Source of the DNA: Pontibacter silvestris
Lineage (GTDB): Bacteria; Bacteroidota; Bacteroidia; Cytophagales; Hymenobacteraceae
Assembly: GCF_020907275.1 (NCBI RefSeq)
Contig: NZ_JAJJWI010000020.1
Coordinates: 28,106-92,105, forward strand
Direction: 5' to 3'
Length of the DNA stretch: 64,000 nucleotides
Shown piece after piece: positions 25,329 to 35,803 of the stretch. Below the pieces are notes generated by a model. It worked only from the letters and a program-made list of their open reading frames with translations. It was not told the origin of the DNA and did no database searches. The translations under genes and the position numbers were made by a program. Numbering within the stretch: position 1 is the first letter of the stretch; each line of letters starts with the position of its first letter.

Positions 25329-26579
25329 ATGAAGAATTTATTTTTTATAATCTTCACTCTAGTTGTACCAGGCTTAGCTATTGCACAACAAAACCCACCT
25401 ACTGATACCACAGCTATGCGAGAGGTAACGCTGGAATCAGTCGAGGTTTTGCCTTCATCGGGTGTTGTTAGTGGCATGCTATTGCTGAACCCTGACATTA
25501 AGTACGAACTGGAAGGGGCTGTAGACAATATGTACAACTTTAAATATGAGATAGCAGAGAAACAGTTTAAGTCGTTGCGTAGACGCTACCCGCACCACCC
25601 TTTGCCTTACTTTCTGATGGGCCTGAGCCAGTGGTGGAAAATTATGCCTACCAACATTCAAACCCGTGCTTATGACGATATCTTTCTTGCCTATATGGAC
25701 ACTACGATTCAGAAAGCAGAGAAGATGTATGACCAAGATGAAAAGGACTTTGAGGCTGCTTTCTTTTTAGCCGCAGCTTACGGTTTTGAAGGACGCCTGC
25801 ACTCTGAGCGCAGTAACTGGCGCAAAGCCACTGTAGCCAGCAAAAGAGCATTGGACTTTATGGAAAAAGCAAAGGCTGGCAATGGCCTTAGCCCTGAGTT
25901 CCTGTTCGGAGAAGCTCTTTTTAATTACTACTCCGTGTGGATTCATGAAAACTATACCATGCTTCGCCCTGTGCTTCTGTTTTTCCCTAATGGCGATAAG
26001 CGTTTAGGTATAAAGCAACTGAGATACGTTGCTAACCAGGGCTTTTACACAGGCACCGAATCTAAATTGTTTTTAATGAAGATTTATGCCAATGAGGAGA
26101 AAAACACAGGGGAAGCCCTGAAAATAGCACAGTCACTGGCTATAAAGTACCCAGATAATGCTTATTTCCACCGCTCTTATGCCAGGCTGCTATTTGTACA
26201 GGGGCACTTTACTATGGCAGAGCGCGTGTCGGAAGACATTTTACATAAGATTGAGCAAAACATGCCAGGTTATGAATCTGTTTCAGGCCGTTATGCTTCT
26301 TATATCTTAGCCTATATTAACCAACACAAGTACCGCGACTTAGAAAAGGCTAAGAAACATTACAATGATGCCATTATGTATGCAAAGATGACAGATGAGC
26401 AGGAATCAGGTTATTACGTAAACTCTTACCTTAACCTGGCTCGTATAGCACATCAGCAAAAAGACATACCTGCGGCGAAGCAGTATTACACTGTTGTGCA
26501 AAAAAACAGCGAAAAAAAGTCTGATAATTTTAAAGAAGCTAAAAAGTACCTTAAGGCTAATAAGAAAACAGCTCTGTAA
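25329..26579 (+). CDS. exported TPR-repeat protein
   Basis: 416 aa with a signal peptide (1-20, ending IAQQ). The rest is helical with several tetratricopeptide-like pairs, for example around FKYEIAEKQFKSLRRRYPHHPL, ALKIAQSLAIKYPDNAYFH and KAKKHYNDAIMYAKM. TPR proteins are protein-interaction scaffolds; no enzyme motif is seen. Its 3' end overlaps the end of the convergent glycosyltransferase gene by 23 bases, with no terminator between them. Confidence 0.85.
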   Translation: MKNLFFIIFTLVVPGLAIAQQNPPTDTTAMREVTLESVEVLPSSGVVSGMLLLNPDIKYELEGAVDNMYNFKYEIAEKQFKSLRRRYPHHPLPYFLMGLSQWWKIMPTNIQTRAYDDIFLAYMDTTIQKAEKMYDQDEKDFEAAFFLAAAYGFEGRLHSERSNWRKATVASKRALDFMEKAKAGNGLSPEFLFGEALFNYYSVWIHENYTMLRPVLLFFPNGDKRLGIKQLRYVANQGFYTGTESKLFLMKIYANEEKNTGEALKIAQSLAIKYPDNAYFHRSYARLLFVQGHFTMAERVSEDILHKIEQNMPGYESVSGRYASYILAYINQHKYRDLEKAKKHYNDAIMYAKMTDEQESGYYVNSYLNLARIAHQQKDIPAAKQYYTVVQKNSEKKSDNFKEAKKYLKANKKTAL

Positions 26580-27624
26580 AGATTTGTCTGTATACCTGTA
26601 AGGAGTAACATTGTTGCACATGCTGCCGACCCGCTTTTCCTATTTCAGCACGTAAACCAGCATCCAGAAGTAACTGTTCCAGCCGATTGTACCACTCCTG
26701 CTCTGTGTGGCACACGTATCCTGCTACACCATCAGGTACAGCTTGCAAGTTTGCTCCGACAGCCGATACTACTGCCGGAATTCCCAAAGCCATATACTGC
26801 AGTGCTTTAAAGGCACATTTTCCTTTAGCCCATGTTGTATCTGGCAAAGGCATTATACCAATGTTAAACTGCAGGAGGTCATTTATTTCTGTCTTTTGTT
26901 GCCAGGGCACATAACGCAGCGACTTAAGCTGCAGGTCAGGAGCCTTATCAGCAATCACAATAAAATTGAAATCATATCTCTGCTCCAGGCGCTGCAACAC
27001 CGGCTCAATAAGTTTTAAGTAAGGCAAGGTAGAATGAGAGCCTGTCCAGCCGATGTTTACCTCTTCAGTATATTGCTGCTTCAGTTGATTATGCTGATGC
27101 TGGGTATCTATTACAGTGGGTAAGAATACAGTTGCTTTATTATGTCTGTTTGCAAACGACTGAAGAAACTTATTCCCGCAGCTAACTTTATAGCTCCAGC
27201 GGCAGATACTCTCTGTTTTGCTGTGCCACTTGTACTTTGCAGCCTTGTTGTTATTGGTTGTTGTACTAGGTAACCATATAGCATCATCAAAATCAAAAAT
27301 GATTTTTTTTCGAAACACCTTAGCAGCCATCCATTCGAACCAGGGAGGGCCTACAGGAGTGGCTTCTCTGTGTATAAAAATATAGCTGTAGCGTGGCAGT
27401 TGCAGGAGTAGCAGCAGCCTTTTAAAGCAACCAATAAGCAACCTATTTAGCTTCTGTGCCCAATGCCCCTGTTCATAAAGTATGCCCCATGCTTCTTCGC
27501 TCCAAAAAGGTGCTACTTTATACTTTATGCTTTGCTCCTGCAGCAAAGGCAGCAGTTGCTCTACTCTAAACCGTTGTGAGGCCGCTTTACCTACCGGATA
27601 TGGAACTACAAACAATACACTCAC
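26557..27624 (-). CDS. glycosyltransferase family 4-like protein
   Basis: 355 aa GT-B glycosyltransferase, cytosolic face. The N-terminus SVLFVVPYPVGKAASQRFR and the motif DFDDAIW at about 111-117 mark a Bacteroidota GT4 subgroup; the C-terminal donor-binding half includes GYVCHTEQEW and a conserved ALQYMALGIPAVVS. The start is GTG at 27624, three bases after the previous gene ends (TAGCCAGTG), so it is tightly coupled. Third gene of the 29921-26557 operon. Sugar specificity unknown. Confidence 0.83.
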   Translation of the reverse strand: MSVLFVVPYPVGKAASQRFRVEQLLPLLQEQSIKYKVAPFWSEEAWGILYEQGHWAQKLNRLLIGCFKRLLLLLQLPRYSYIFIHREATPVGPPWFEWMAAKVFRKKIIFDFDDAIWLPSTTTNNNKAAKYKWHSKTESICRWSYKVSCGNKFLQSFANRHNKATVFLPTVIDTQHQHNQLKQQYTEEVNIGWTGSHSTLPYLKLIEPVLQRLEQRYDFNFIVIADKAPDLQLKSLRYVPWQQKTEINDLLQFNIGIMPLPDTTWAKGKCAFKALQYMALGIPAVVSAVGANLQAVPDGVAGYVCHTEQEWYNRLEQLLLDAGLRAEIGKAGRQHVQQCYSLQVYRQIFTELFSY

Positions 27625-27627
27625 TGG

Positions 27628-28845
27628 CTATACCTCCTCTTTCCCAAAGAAGTACTCATAAGCCTCCCGTATGCTGTCTGGTGACCGGTACTTCTGTGCC
27701 AACTTTGGTATTTCCTGTCGATGCGCTGGGTCTTTTAAAATTTGCTGTATCTTCTCCAATGCCCGCTCTACACTGCCTTCTTCTCTCAAATTAAATAAAG
27801 CTCCGCCGCCTTCCTTTTTGATAATATCATTGTCATCGCCTACTCCTTCTGTAAGCAGGACTGGTAGACCATTGGCCCAATATTCGCCTATTTTTACGGG
27901 GGAGCAATATCGTGCAGATGGGTAAGATTTGATGGTAGCAAAAGCAAAGTCAGCAGCAGAAAGGTAGGCTGGCACTTCATGATGAGAGACTGAAGCAACA
28001 AAAACTCTTGCCAAATCTATCTTATGCCGCACCAACTTTTTCTGAACATGTTCTTTACCTTGCGGAGAGAGTATGATTAGTCTGAAGTTGGGGTACATTT
28101 TAAAGCATTTGCGATAAATTTCAAACGCCTCATCCTCTAAATACAAACCACCATACTTGCCTACATAAACACCAACGATATCGTTAGAATTGATTTTTAG
28201 TTGTGCCCGCAATTGCTCTCGTTGCGCATTACTGAAGACAAAAACTCCTGCCTCCACTCCTACTGGCACAGTAAATATTTTATCTGAAAGTACCCCCTCA
28301 GTTAACAATTGCTGTTTATAGCTTTGTGTCACAGGCATAAGACCTGCGGCATATTTCTTCTGCTGCTGCTCCCAATACTTTTGAAAAATATACTTCAGGC
28401 CGCTCTTTCTCCAGGTGTTGGTTTCAGCCATATAATCAGCATGAGGCTCAAAAGAACTGACATAAAAAGGCACCTTCGTTTTCTTCCATACTTTGTATGC
28501 CAAAGCTCCTGCCGGTGCTCCATGGGCTAAGACACAAGTAACCTCGTTACTTATTATAATGCGCTTTAGAGTAAAAGGCAACTGCCAGACGTTTAAAATC
28601 TGAAACAGTGTGGTTGTTCCTATACTTCCTTCTATTTTTGTTAGTGGCACCCAACTTACATTATTTAAAGGCTTCAGCAACTGTGGCTCAGTTTTTTTAC
28701 TACTGTTATACTTGTTACTTTCCTGAGTAACTAGTATCACCTTCTTTATATAAGGCAACGTACTTAGCACCTTTATACTTGGCAGTACTGTTGAAACTGT
28801 AAGTACATCTTTAATAGGCCATAAACATATAAAAAGTATTGTCAT
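27628..28845 (-). CDS. glycosyltransferase (GT4-like)
   Basis: 405 aa. GT-B fold expected from the two-half layout. The donor half shows YVGKYGG, LIILSPQGKEHVQ, and the late PVKIGEYWANGLPVLLTEGVGDD that binds the nucleotide sugar in this class. The ATG overlaps the stop of the upstream gene as ATGA, indicating coupled translation. No signal peptide. Second of three glycosyltransferases likely building one surface glycan. Confidence 0.8.
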   Translation of the reverse strand: MTILFICLWPIKDVLTVSTVLPSIKVLSTLPYIKKVILVTQESNKYNSSKKTEPQLLKPLNNVSWVPLTKIEGSIGTTTLFQILNVWQLPFTLKRIIISNEVTCVLAHGAPAGALAYKVWKKTKVPFYVSSFEPHADYMAETNTWRKSGLKYIFQKYWEQQQKKYAAGLMPVTQSYKQQLLTEGVLSDKIFTVPVGVEAGVFVFSNAQREQLRAQLKINSNDIVGVYVGKYGGLYLEDEAFEIYRKCFKMYPNFRLIILSPQGKEHVQKKLVRHKIDLARVFVASVSHHEVPAYLSAADFAFATIKSYPSARYCSPVKIGEYWANGLPVLLTEGVGDDNDIIKKEGGGALFNLREEGSVERALEKIQQILKDPAHRQEIPKLAQKYRSPDSIREAYEYFFGKEEV

Positions 28846-29921
28846 TCACTAATGAGTGTTTGATATATCTGGTGCAATTGATCTATATAGATCTGCTTAG
28901 TAAATAATATTGCCCTCTCTAATCCGGCTTTAGCTAATGCATTTCTTTTTTCAGGATTTCTAAACAACTCTTCAATCTTGCAAGCGCAGTCTTTAGGTGA
29001 TGTTAGGTCAAAATACAGAGCACTGCTTTTAGCCTGACTACGGAAAGCAGCTACATCAGACAAAAGACAGGGAAGTCCCGACGCCATTGCTTCTACAACA
29101 GCCAAGCTAAAGCCTTCAAATTTAGAGGACATAATAAAAACATCATAGTCATTCAGCCTTTTATGAAAGTTTACATCTTGCCCTTTAAGAGAGATATTTT
29201 TTATTTGTTTGTCATGAAGAAGCCTCTCAAGCATACTCCTACAGGGGCCTTCACCATATATATCTAAATGCAGTTTACTTTTTATAGAATCAGGCAAGTA
29301 AGCAAACGCTTCAACTAAATAACTATAATTCTTTTGCTCTTTCAGATTACCAACAGATATAAATTTTAAATATGAGTTTTGAGTCTGTTCAGGCTTTATG
29401 CTGTTTTCAAAGAACAAATCATCTGCAAAGTTCTCTAAAACAAAGTGTTGGCTTTTAAGGCCCACATAATCAGCATAATCATTCTTAACACAATCAGAAA
29501 CAAACAACGGATAATGACTTTTACAATAAGTTAGCCTCTCCAGATATAGCGTATAAGCATTATGGTTGAATGCATCATGGCTAAGCGGATTATGCACACT
29601 AAATAACAAGGGAACACGTTTGGGTTTCGCTAACCGCGCCAAAAGTGTTGGCCAGTAGAGATGGCTATGAATTAGATTAGGTTTTTCCTGCTGAATAATT
29701 TTACTTAACCTGTAAGCGGCAGAAACAAAACTAACTTTTCCTCCGCAACCTAGGCAGTAGACTTTAAAATTATTTAGATTGCTCAATAAAGTATCAGGGC
29801 CTAACATATACACCACTACATGGCTATAATAGTCTGTAAAGCTATTAAGATATTTTGTAATCAACACTTCTGCACCTCCTATACTAAGAGACTCAATAAT
29901 ATGCAGTATTGTTTTTTTCAT
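28842..29921 (-). CDS. glycosyltransferase family 4 protein
   Basis: Retaining GT4 enzyme, 359 aa from the ATG at 29921. The glycine loop is SIGGAEVLITKY at about 14-25 and the EX7E donor motif is in SSKFEGFSLAVVEAMASGLPCL. The frame stays open to a GTG at 29936, but the ATG gives the normal family start MKKTILHIIESLSIGGAE. First gene of the operon, only 60 bases from the divergent gene at 29982. Clearly more A/T-rich than the flanking housekeeping genes. Confidence 0.85.
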   Translation of the reverse strand: MKKTILHIIESLSIGGAEVLITKYLNSFTDYYSHVVVYMLGPDTLLSNLNNFKVYCLGCGGKVSFVSAAYRLSKIIQQEKPNLIHSHLYWPTLLARLAKPKRVPLLFSVHNPLSHDAFNHNAYTLYLERLTYCKSHYPLFVSDCVKNDYADYVGLKSQHFVLENFADDLFFENSIKPEQTQNSYLKFISVGNLKEQKNYSYLVEAFAYLPDSIKSKLHLDIYGEGPCRSMLERLLHDKQIKNISLKGQDVNFHKRLNDYDVFIMSSKFEGFSLAVVEAMASGLPCLLSDVAAFRSQAKSSALYFDLTSPKDCACKIEELFRNPEKRNALAKAGLERAILFTKQIYIDQLHQIYQTLISE

Positions 29922-29981
29922 GCATTTACTGCTCACAAGTAATAACTTTAAGCCTGATTCTGTTTTAAAATATAACCTTCT

Positions 29982-31226
29982 ATGCCTTCTAAACCAAATT
30001 TACTTTTTGTGGGGGATTATAACCGAGAAGACTACCTTAATCTATTTACAGCTTGTAAACAACACTTTAGTTTTTATTTTCTTGAATATACTTCAGCTAA
30101 AGAAGAATCTTCAACTCTTTATAAAGAGTACGGCCAAGCTATTTATTGGAGCAACTTTAATAGTGCTTTTGAACTGTTAGACATAATAAAACCACATAAA
30201 GTAATTTTCACTTTTATTGAATCCTACTTTCATACTGCTCTTAACCTTACATGCAAGGTTAAAGGAGTTACTACTTATCATATTGACCATGGCATTCGTG
30301 ACATAAATATTAATGTAAGGTTTGAAACTTTATTAATCAACTACATTAAGCAGGGAGCCAAAACTTCTAAATTCATAACAATTATCAAGCAACTCCTCCC
30401 TAGGCTAAAGGCAAGAATTTTTCTTCTTAACACTTATAGAAAGCTTCCTTTCCCCGAAGCTCAATACATGATGTCTTTTTCTAAAGTCAGGAGAAAAAAC
30501 ATCTATTTAGAGACAAAAAAATTAGTACCATCGCCTTTTGCTTTACCAACTGCTTATATTTCTTTTAGCCCTAGTATTTTTAAAGTACATCAATTTTATG
30601 ATACACCACCTCCAAACTATAAAGTCCATCATATTGGCATTCCTAACTTTGATCATTTAGCAGGCGTTTTACCACACACACCACACCAAAAATATGTGTT
30701 ATTTATAGACCAAGGGCTGCATATTAGAAACATGTTCGGTTGGTCATTGAATACTTACAAAAATTTTATAACTCAACTCTCTCAGGAACTTTCTGAGTCA
30801 GGCTATACCATCTATGCAAAGCCACACCCTACTCAGTTTAACCTGAATAAAGATGCTCTGCCTGTTGCTGAAAACATAAGTATTATTGATGACATTGAGC
30901 TAAAGAGGCTTCTCCCATCCACCAGAATCGTATTAGGTTTCTTTTCAACATATTTGCTACCTATTGCTGCACTACCCCATACCACCCTCATTACTCTTGA
31001 AAATCATCCAGCGGGCAAGTTACTTGTTTCAAAATCCTTTGTTGATGCAGGCGTTGCCCATCCGGTTTATGACATGCAAGAGCTGGACTGGGCACTGCAG
31101 CATGTAGAGCAGTTACACCAGGAGCAACTCCCTAATAAGAAACAATTTGAGCAAGACTGGCTTTATAAGTTCGATGGCAAAGCCGGAGAACGGCTGCGGG
31201 ATATACTGCTAAGAGAAGAGCTGTAA
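29982..31226 (+). CDS. putative GT-B capsule/LPS glycosyltransferase-like protein
   Basis: 414 aa, not assigned with confidence. It begins PSKPNLLFVGDYNREDY and carries in the C-terminal half YVLFIDQGLHIRNMFGW, then YAKPHPTQFNLN and a GFFSTYLLPIA stretch. The 'KPHP' element after a Rossmann-like strand and the later 'S/T at the phosphate site' are seen in polysialyltransferase-like and CDP-glycerol transferase-like GT-B enzymes. No signal peptide or TM helix. Visibly the most A/T-rich gene of the region, lying divergent from the GT operon, suggesting recent acquisition. Its stop codon lies inside a long terminator stem. Confidence 0.6.
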   Translation: MPSKPNLLFVGDYNREDYLNLFTACKQHFSFYFLEYTSAKEESSTLYKEYGQAIYWSNFNSAFELLDIIKPHKVIFTFIESYFHTALNLTCKVKGVTTYHIDHGIRDININVRFETLLINYIKQGAKTSKFITIIKQLLPRLKARIFLLNTYRKLPFPEAQYMMSFSKVRRKNIYLETKKLVPSPFALPTAYISFSPSIFKVHQFYDTPPPNYKVHHIGIPNFDHLAGVLPHTPHQKYVLFIDQGLHIRNMFGWSLNTYKNFITQLSQELSESGYTIYAKPHPTQFNLNKDALPVAENISIIDDIELKRLLPSTRIVLGFFSTYLLPIAALPHTTLITLENHPAGKLLVSKSFVDAGVAHPVYDMQELDWALQHVEQLHQEQLPNKKQFEQDWLYKFDGKAGERLRDILLREEL

Positions 31227-31274
31227 AACAGAAAATGCCTGAATTAAGCCAGGCATTTTCTGTTTTACAGCTCT
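31217..31274. terminator. bidirectional terminator, 24-bp stem
   Basis: A perfect stem with core CTGTAAAACAGAAAATGCCT (about 31218-31241 with 31250-31273), eight-base loop. It overlaps the stop codon of the plus-strand gene (31224-31226) and ends transcription towards the convergent UXS gene as well. Confidence 0.9.
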
Positions 31275-31283
31275 AATAGCTTT

Positions 31284-32252
31284 TTATGAATTCTCTACTG
31301 TTTCAGTAGGAAACTGGATTCTCTCTTTGAAATACTCCAAGGTTCTTCTTAAGCCTTCAGCACGATCAACCTGCGGCTCCCAACCTAATATTTCTTTTGC
31401 TCTTGCAATATTTGGCTGGCGCTTCTGCGGATCATCTTTCGGAAGCGGCTGGTAAGCGATGTTTAGTTCGACACCTGTTAACTTACAGATTTCTTCCGCA
31501 AACTCTTTTATGGTAATTTCTCCTGGGTTACCAACGTTTACAGGAAGCGCATAATCACTAAGTAACAGGCGGTAAATCCCCTCTACTAAATCATCTACAT
31601 AGCAGAAAGAGCGGGTTTGACTACCATCTCCAAAAATGCTTAGTGGCTCTCCGCGCAATGCCTGACTCAGGAATGCTGGCAGTACACGACCGTCATCCAA
31701 GCGCATGCGAGGACCATAGGTATTAAAGATACGCACAATACGGGTCTCTAAACCGTGGTGCATGTGGTAAGCCATTGTCATAGCTTCCTGGAAACGTTTG
31801 GCCTCATCGTAGCACCCTCTAGGGCCTACAGGGTTTACGTTACCCCAGTAATCTTCCTGCTGCGGGTGCACTAACGGGTCTCCATACACTTCAGAAGTAG
31901 AAGCAATCAGCATACGTGCTCCTTTGGCTTTAGCCAAACCTAACAGATTGTGTGTACCCAAAGAACCTACCTTCAAGGTCTGAATAGGAATCTTAAGGTA
32001 ATCTATAGGGCTGGCCGGAGAGGCAAAGTGTAAAATATAGTCTAAGTGACCAGGCACGTGCACAAACTTTGATACATCGTGGTTATAAAACTCAAATTGC
32101 GGCAGCTTGAAAAGGTGCTCTATGTTTTCCAGGTTTCCAGTGATCAGGTTATCCATGGCTATTACATGATACCCTTCCTTTATAAACCTGTCACAGAGGT
32201 GCGAGCCTAAGAAGCCGGCACCTCCTGTTATCAGTACTCTCTTTTTTGTCAT
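31284..32252 (-). CDS. UDP-glucuronate decarboxylase (UDP-xylose synthase)
   Basis: 322 aa extended short-chain dehydrogenase. NAD motif GGAGFLGSH at 10-18, catalytic Tyr148/Lys152 in CYDEAKR, Thr/Ser119-120 and Glu121 in [10 protein letters not shown], and the GPR-type [16 protein letters not shown] segment typical of UXS. It converts UDP-glucuronate to UDP-xylose with CO2 release. The upstream gene three bases away makes UDP-glucuronate, so the pair supplies UDP-xylose to the adjacent glycosyltransferases. Confidence 0.93.
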   Translation of the reverse strand: MTKKRVLITGGAGFLGSHLCDRFIKEGYHVIAMDNLITGNLENIEHLFKLPQFEFYNHDVSKFVHVPGHLDYILHFASPASPIDYLKIPIQTLKVGSLGTHNLLGLAKAKGARMLIASTSEVYGDPLVHPQQEDYWGNVNPVGPRGCYDEAKRFQEAMTMAYHMHHGLETRIVRIFNTYGPRMRLDDGRVLPAFLSQALRGEPLSIFGDGSQTRSFCYVDDLVEGIYRLLLSDYALPVNVGNPGEITIKEFAEEICKLTGVELNIAYQPLPKDDPQKRQPNIARAKEILGWEPQVDRAEGLRRTLEYFKERIQFPTETVENS

Positions 32253-32255
32253 TGT

Positions 32256-33605
32256 TTATATGGTTGCATCTAATTGCTGTGACATTTGTTGCTTTGTGCC
32301 AATGCCATAGTAGGTAAAGCCTTTTTCATTCATTTCGGCAGGATCATAAATATTTCTGCCGTCGAATATAACTTTATCTTTCATTAGTTTGCTTACCACA
32401 TTAAAATTAGGTGATCTGAATTCCGGCCACTCTGTTACGAGCAGTAGCGCATCAGCATCAATTAATGTCTCATATTCATCTTTCCCATACTCGATTGTAT
32501 CACCTAAAGTATGAGCGGCTTCTTTTATAGCTACCGGATCGTAAGCACGAACTTTAGCTCCCTGCGCCAACAGCTTCTCAATAATTACCAATGAAGGCGC
32601 CTCACGCATATCATCAGTCTTAGGTTTAAAGGAAAGCCCCCATATAGCGAATGTCTTACCAGCAAGGTCTCCGTTAAAGTAATTGTTCACCTTGTTGTAA
32701 AGCACCATCTTTTGGTTGTCGTTTACTTCCTCAACAGACTTCAGCACTTTCATCTCGTAACCATTTTCAGAAGCTGTTCTGATAAGAGCCTTTACGTCTT
32801 TAGGAAAGCATGACCCGCCGTATCCAATACCAGGGTAAATAAATCTGTTACCTATACGTGCATCGCTACCAATACCCTTGCGCACCATGTTCACATCAGC
32901 TCCCATAATCTCGCATAGGTTGGCGATATCGTTCATGAAGCTGATTTTGGTTGCCAACATAGAGTTAGCGGCATACTTTGTCATTTCAGCTGAAGGCACG
33001 TCCATAAAGATAAGCGGATGACCGTTCATCAGGAATGGTTTGTAAAGCTTCTTCATTACTTCTTCAGCTCTTGTAGAAGCTACACCTACCACAATACGGT
33101 CAGGCTTCAGGAAGTCTTCAATAGCTGCACCTTCTTTCAGGAATTCAGGATTAGAAGCCACATCAAAAGGAATATCCACACCACGGGCTTCCAGTTCTTC
33201 GGCAATAGCCTGACGTACTTTATTAGCAGTACCAACCGGTACTGTACTCTTAGTAACCACCACAATGTAGTCGTTCATGTTCTGGCCAATGCTGCGGGCC
33301 ACGGCAAGTACATATTTTAAATCTGCACTGCCGTCTTCTCCCGGAGGCGTACCCACTGCAATAAAGGCTGCATCACAACCCTGGATACTGGATGGTAAGT
33401 CTGTGGAAAAAGACAGCCGCTCTTTCTGGCTGTTACGAGCAACCATTTCCTCCAAACCTGGCTCGTAAATAGGCAGTATCCCATTTTTTAGGTTCTCAAT
33501 CTTCTTTACGTCAACATCGATACAGGTAACATCGATACCAACTTCGGCAAAACAGGTTCCTGTTACCAAGCCGACATATCCGGTTCCAACTACAGCAATT
33601 CTCAT
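32256..33605 (-). CDS. ugd: UDP-glucose 6-dehydrogenase
   Basis: 449 aa. NAD motif GTGYVG at 7-12, catalytic Cys266 in [10 protein letters not shown], and the conserved [16 protein letters not shown]. Oxidises UDP-glucose to UDP-glucuronate. Three bases upstream of UXS; own promoter at 33626-33654. Confidence 0.96.
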   Translation of the reverse strand: MRIAVVGTGYVGLVTGTCFAEVGIDVTCIDVDVKKIENLKNGILPIYEPGLEEMVARNSQKERLSFSTDLPSSIQGCDAAFIAVGTPPGEDGSADLKYVLAVARSIGQNMNDYIVVVTKSTVPVGTANKVRQAIAEELEARGVDIPFDVASNPEFLKEGAAIEDFLKPDRIVVGVASTRAEEVMKKLYKPFLMNGHPLIFMDVPSAEMTKYAANSMLATKISFMNDIANLCEIMGADVNMVRKGIGSDARIGNRFIYPGIGYGGSCFPKDVKALIRTASENGYEMKVLKSVEEVNDNQKMVLYNKVNNYFNGDLAGKTFAIWGLSFKPKTDDMREAPSLVIIEKLLAQGAKVRAYDPVAIKEAAHTLGDTIEYGKDEYETLIDADALLLVTEWPEFRSPNFNVVSKLMKDKVIFDGRNIYDPAEMNEKGFTYYGIGTKQQMSQQLDATI

Positions 33606-33625
33606 AATTAATCAGGTTAAGGTTA

Positions 33626-33654
33626 CAAAATTATAGGTTTAAGATTATAAACAA
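33626..33654 (-). promoter_or_regulatory. promoter of ugd-UXS
   Basis: Minus strand: TTG (33652-33654), 18 bases, TAATTTTG (33626-33633), an exact -7 box, 20 bases before the ATG. Confidence 0.7.
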
Positions 33655-33735
33655 GCAGGTTTTAGCTTCTAATTTATAAAATTTGTCAAAATGATCTAAT
33701 AAATAGTTGAAAAATATTATGTTAAGAATATTATA

Positions 33736-35649
33736 TTAACTTTTGAGATGTTTTACCCACCAGTACTGAAACACTAACAAACTCCACATTTTACTTTGCA
33801 CAGATGCCTCTTTTCCGGCTTTTAGCGCTTCCCGTACAGCCTTTATCTCATTCACTTTAAAGATACCCTGTTCTTTTATAAACTTGTCTGACAAGTATTC
33901 TTCAAACAAACCAGTTTCTCCAGCAGTTTGCAGGAGATGCAACAGTGGAATCTCAAATCCTTTCTTTGGTCGGTTATACAATTCAGAAGGTAAAACATTT
34001 CTAAAAGTATCCTGCAATATCCTTTTCTGTATGTCTAAGGCTATCTTAGAACTTACCGGCAGCGAGAATGCAAACTTAACTAGCCTGTGGTCTAAAAAAG
34101 GACTTCGCACCTCCACCCCATGTGCCATACCCATCATATCAATTTTAGGTAGCATATCGTTTGCAAGTACCAGGTGCCAATCAGCAATTAATACGTTGTT
34201 TAAATTATATTGGTTCTGATTATTTATATATTCTAATAAATATTTTTTTCTATATCTATACAAACGGCTCTCAGCTACTGTCTGATGCTCTGCTCTCAGC
34301 AAGGCTAAGGCTTCTTTCTCACGCTGCCATGTTGCCCACAACCAGTACCGTTCTTTCGCAGGCAGTTTTGCTCCAGTTGAGAAGCGTTGAAGCTGTCTTA
34401 CTTTATTTGTTGTATAAGAGTTTCTTGATTTTGGCAAAATATCCCATAGTGGCCCCAATTTGGCTATCAAATCAGCAGCTATGCCCCCTTGCATGAGCCT
34501 ATACTCTGCCTGATGCTTATTATATCCGGCAAATAATTCATCAGCTCCATCGCCAGAGAGCACAGCTTTTACATCCTGGCTGACATACTGGCTCAGCATG
34601 TAAACAGCAAGAGCGGAAGAGTCGGCAAAAGGCTCGCTTATGCTATTTAGAAAGCCTTCCAGCTGATCCTCCATGCCGCGCTGTGTTAAGCGCACCTCCG
34701 TATGGTCTGTATTAAACTTCTTTGCGACCAACAGGGCGTATTTCGATTCATCGAAATACGGTTGCTCAGGAAAACTGACAGAATATGTTTTAAGCTGTTG
34801 CACTTTCTGGCTGGCCAGTGCTACCACTACAGAGGAATCGATGCCACCACTCAGGAAAGCGCCTACAGGCACATCGGCTATTAGCCGACCCTCCACAGCC
34901 TGATCCAGAAGCTGCTTTAACTTTACCTGCTGCTGCTTATATGTCAGCGGGTTCTGGGAAGCTTTATCAGCATCGAAAGAAAGCCTGTACCACAGCATCT
35001 CTTTAGGTTTTTCACCTCTGATATAAAGCGAGTGGCCCGGCAGTAACTTTCTCACACCTTTCAACATAGAAGCAGGTGCAGGCACGTACGTCAGCTGCAG
35101 GTACTGGTAAAGTGATGCGTAGTCTAACTCACGTGGAACACCCAGTTCCAGCAGTGCCCCCATCTCTGAAGCAAACAGCAGTCTATCAGCATCCCTATAA
35201 TAAAGTAAAGGTTTTTCCCCGAATCTATCCCGCGCTATAAAGAGGCTTTCTTCATCAGCATCATAAATGGCAAAAACAAAGAAGCCCTGCAGCTTTTTAA
35301 GGCACTCCTGCCCCTCCTGTTTATAAAGGTGAAGGATAACTTCGGTGTCTGATTCTGTGCAAAACGCATGCCCTTTGCTCTGCAGTTTGCTTCTTAAAGA
35401 TGTGTAGTTGAATATTTCTCCATTATAAACAATAGTGTACCTGCCACTGCTGTCAGAAAAGGGCTGGTTAGCTTCAGCAGCTGGCCCTATGATAGATAAG
35501 CGGCGGTGTGCCAACCCCACCGGCCCATGCAAATATACACCTTCTGCATCAGGACCACGATGCTGTAATGCAGCAGAGGCCCGCTGAAGTTGTGCTACTG
35601 CCAGCTTACCTGCATCTGTAAAAGCAAACACTCCTGTTATTCCACACAT
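33736..35649 (-). CDS. asnB: asparagine synthase (glutamine-hydrolysing), glycan-locus type
   Basis: 637 aa. Cys2 (after Met removal) is the glutaminase nucleophile in MCGITGVFAF; the ammonia site NGEIFN and the synthase P-loop LSGGIDSS at 266-273 are intact, as is SGDGADELFAGY. The usual product is asparagine, but AsnB-like proteins placed in polysaccharide loci often amidate sugar acids. Here it sits beside ugd, whose product is a uronic acid. The latter use is an inference. Upstream of the ugd promoter, so it may be a separate unit. Confidence 0.93.
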   Translation of the reverse strand: MCGITGVFAFTDAGKLAVAQLQRASAALQHRGPDAEGVYLHGPVGLAHRRLSIIGPAAEANQPFSDSSGRYTIVYNGEIFNYTSLRSKLQSKGHAFCTESDTEVILHLYKQEGQECLKKLQGFFVFAIYDADEESLFIARDRFGEKPLLYYRDADRLLFASEMGALLELGVPRELDYASLYQYLQLTYVPAPASMLKGVRKLLPGHSLYIRGEKPKEMLWYRLSFDADKASQNPLTYKQQQVKLKQLLDQAVEGRLIADVPVGAFLSGGIDSSVVVALASQKVQQLKTYSVSFPEQPYFDESKYALLVAKKFNTDHTEVRLTQRGMEDQLEGFLNSISEPFADSSALAVYMLSQYVSQDVKAVLSGDGADELFAGYNKHQAEYRLMQGGIAADLIAKLGPLWDILPKSRNSYTTNKVRQLQRFSTGAKLPAKERYWLWATWQREKEALALLRAEHQTVAESRLYRYRKKYLLEYINNQNQYNLNNVLIADWHLVLANDMLPKIDMMGMAHGVEVRSPFLDHRLVKFAFSLPVSSKIALDIQKRILQDTFRNVLPSELYNRPKKGFEIPLLHLLQTAGETGLFEEYLSDKFIKEQGIFKVNEIKAVREALKAGKEASVQSKMWSLLVFQYWWVKHLKS

Positions 35650-35803
35650 ATCTACTAGTAAAGTTAAGGTTTTCCTTTACGTTCGCCTATCAACAAACGT
35701 CAGCCCCTAAAATTAACCTTCTACCCCTCTTATTTTTTCCAGAAATCAGCAACTCCCACCATATTTCAAAGTATAGCTTAATAGGTATTATGCTAAGCCA
35801 TTT

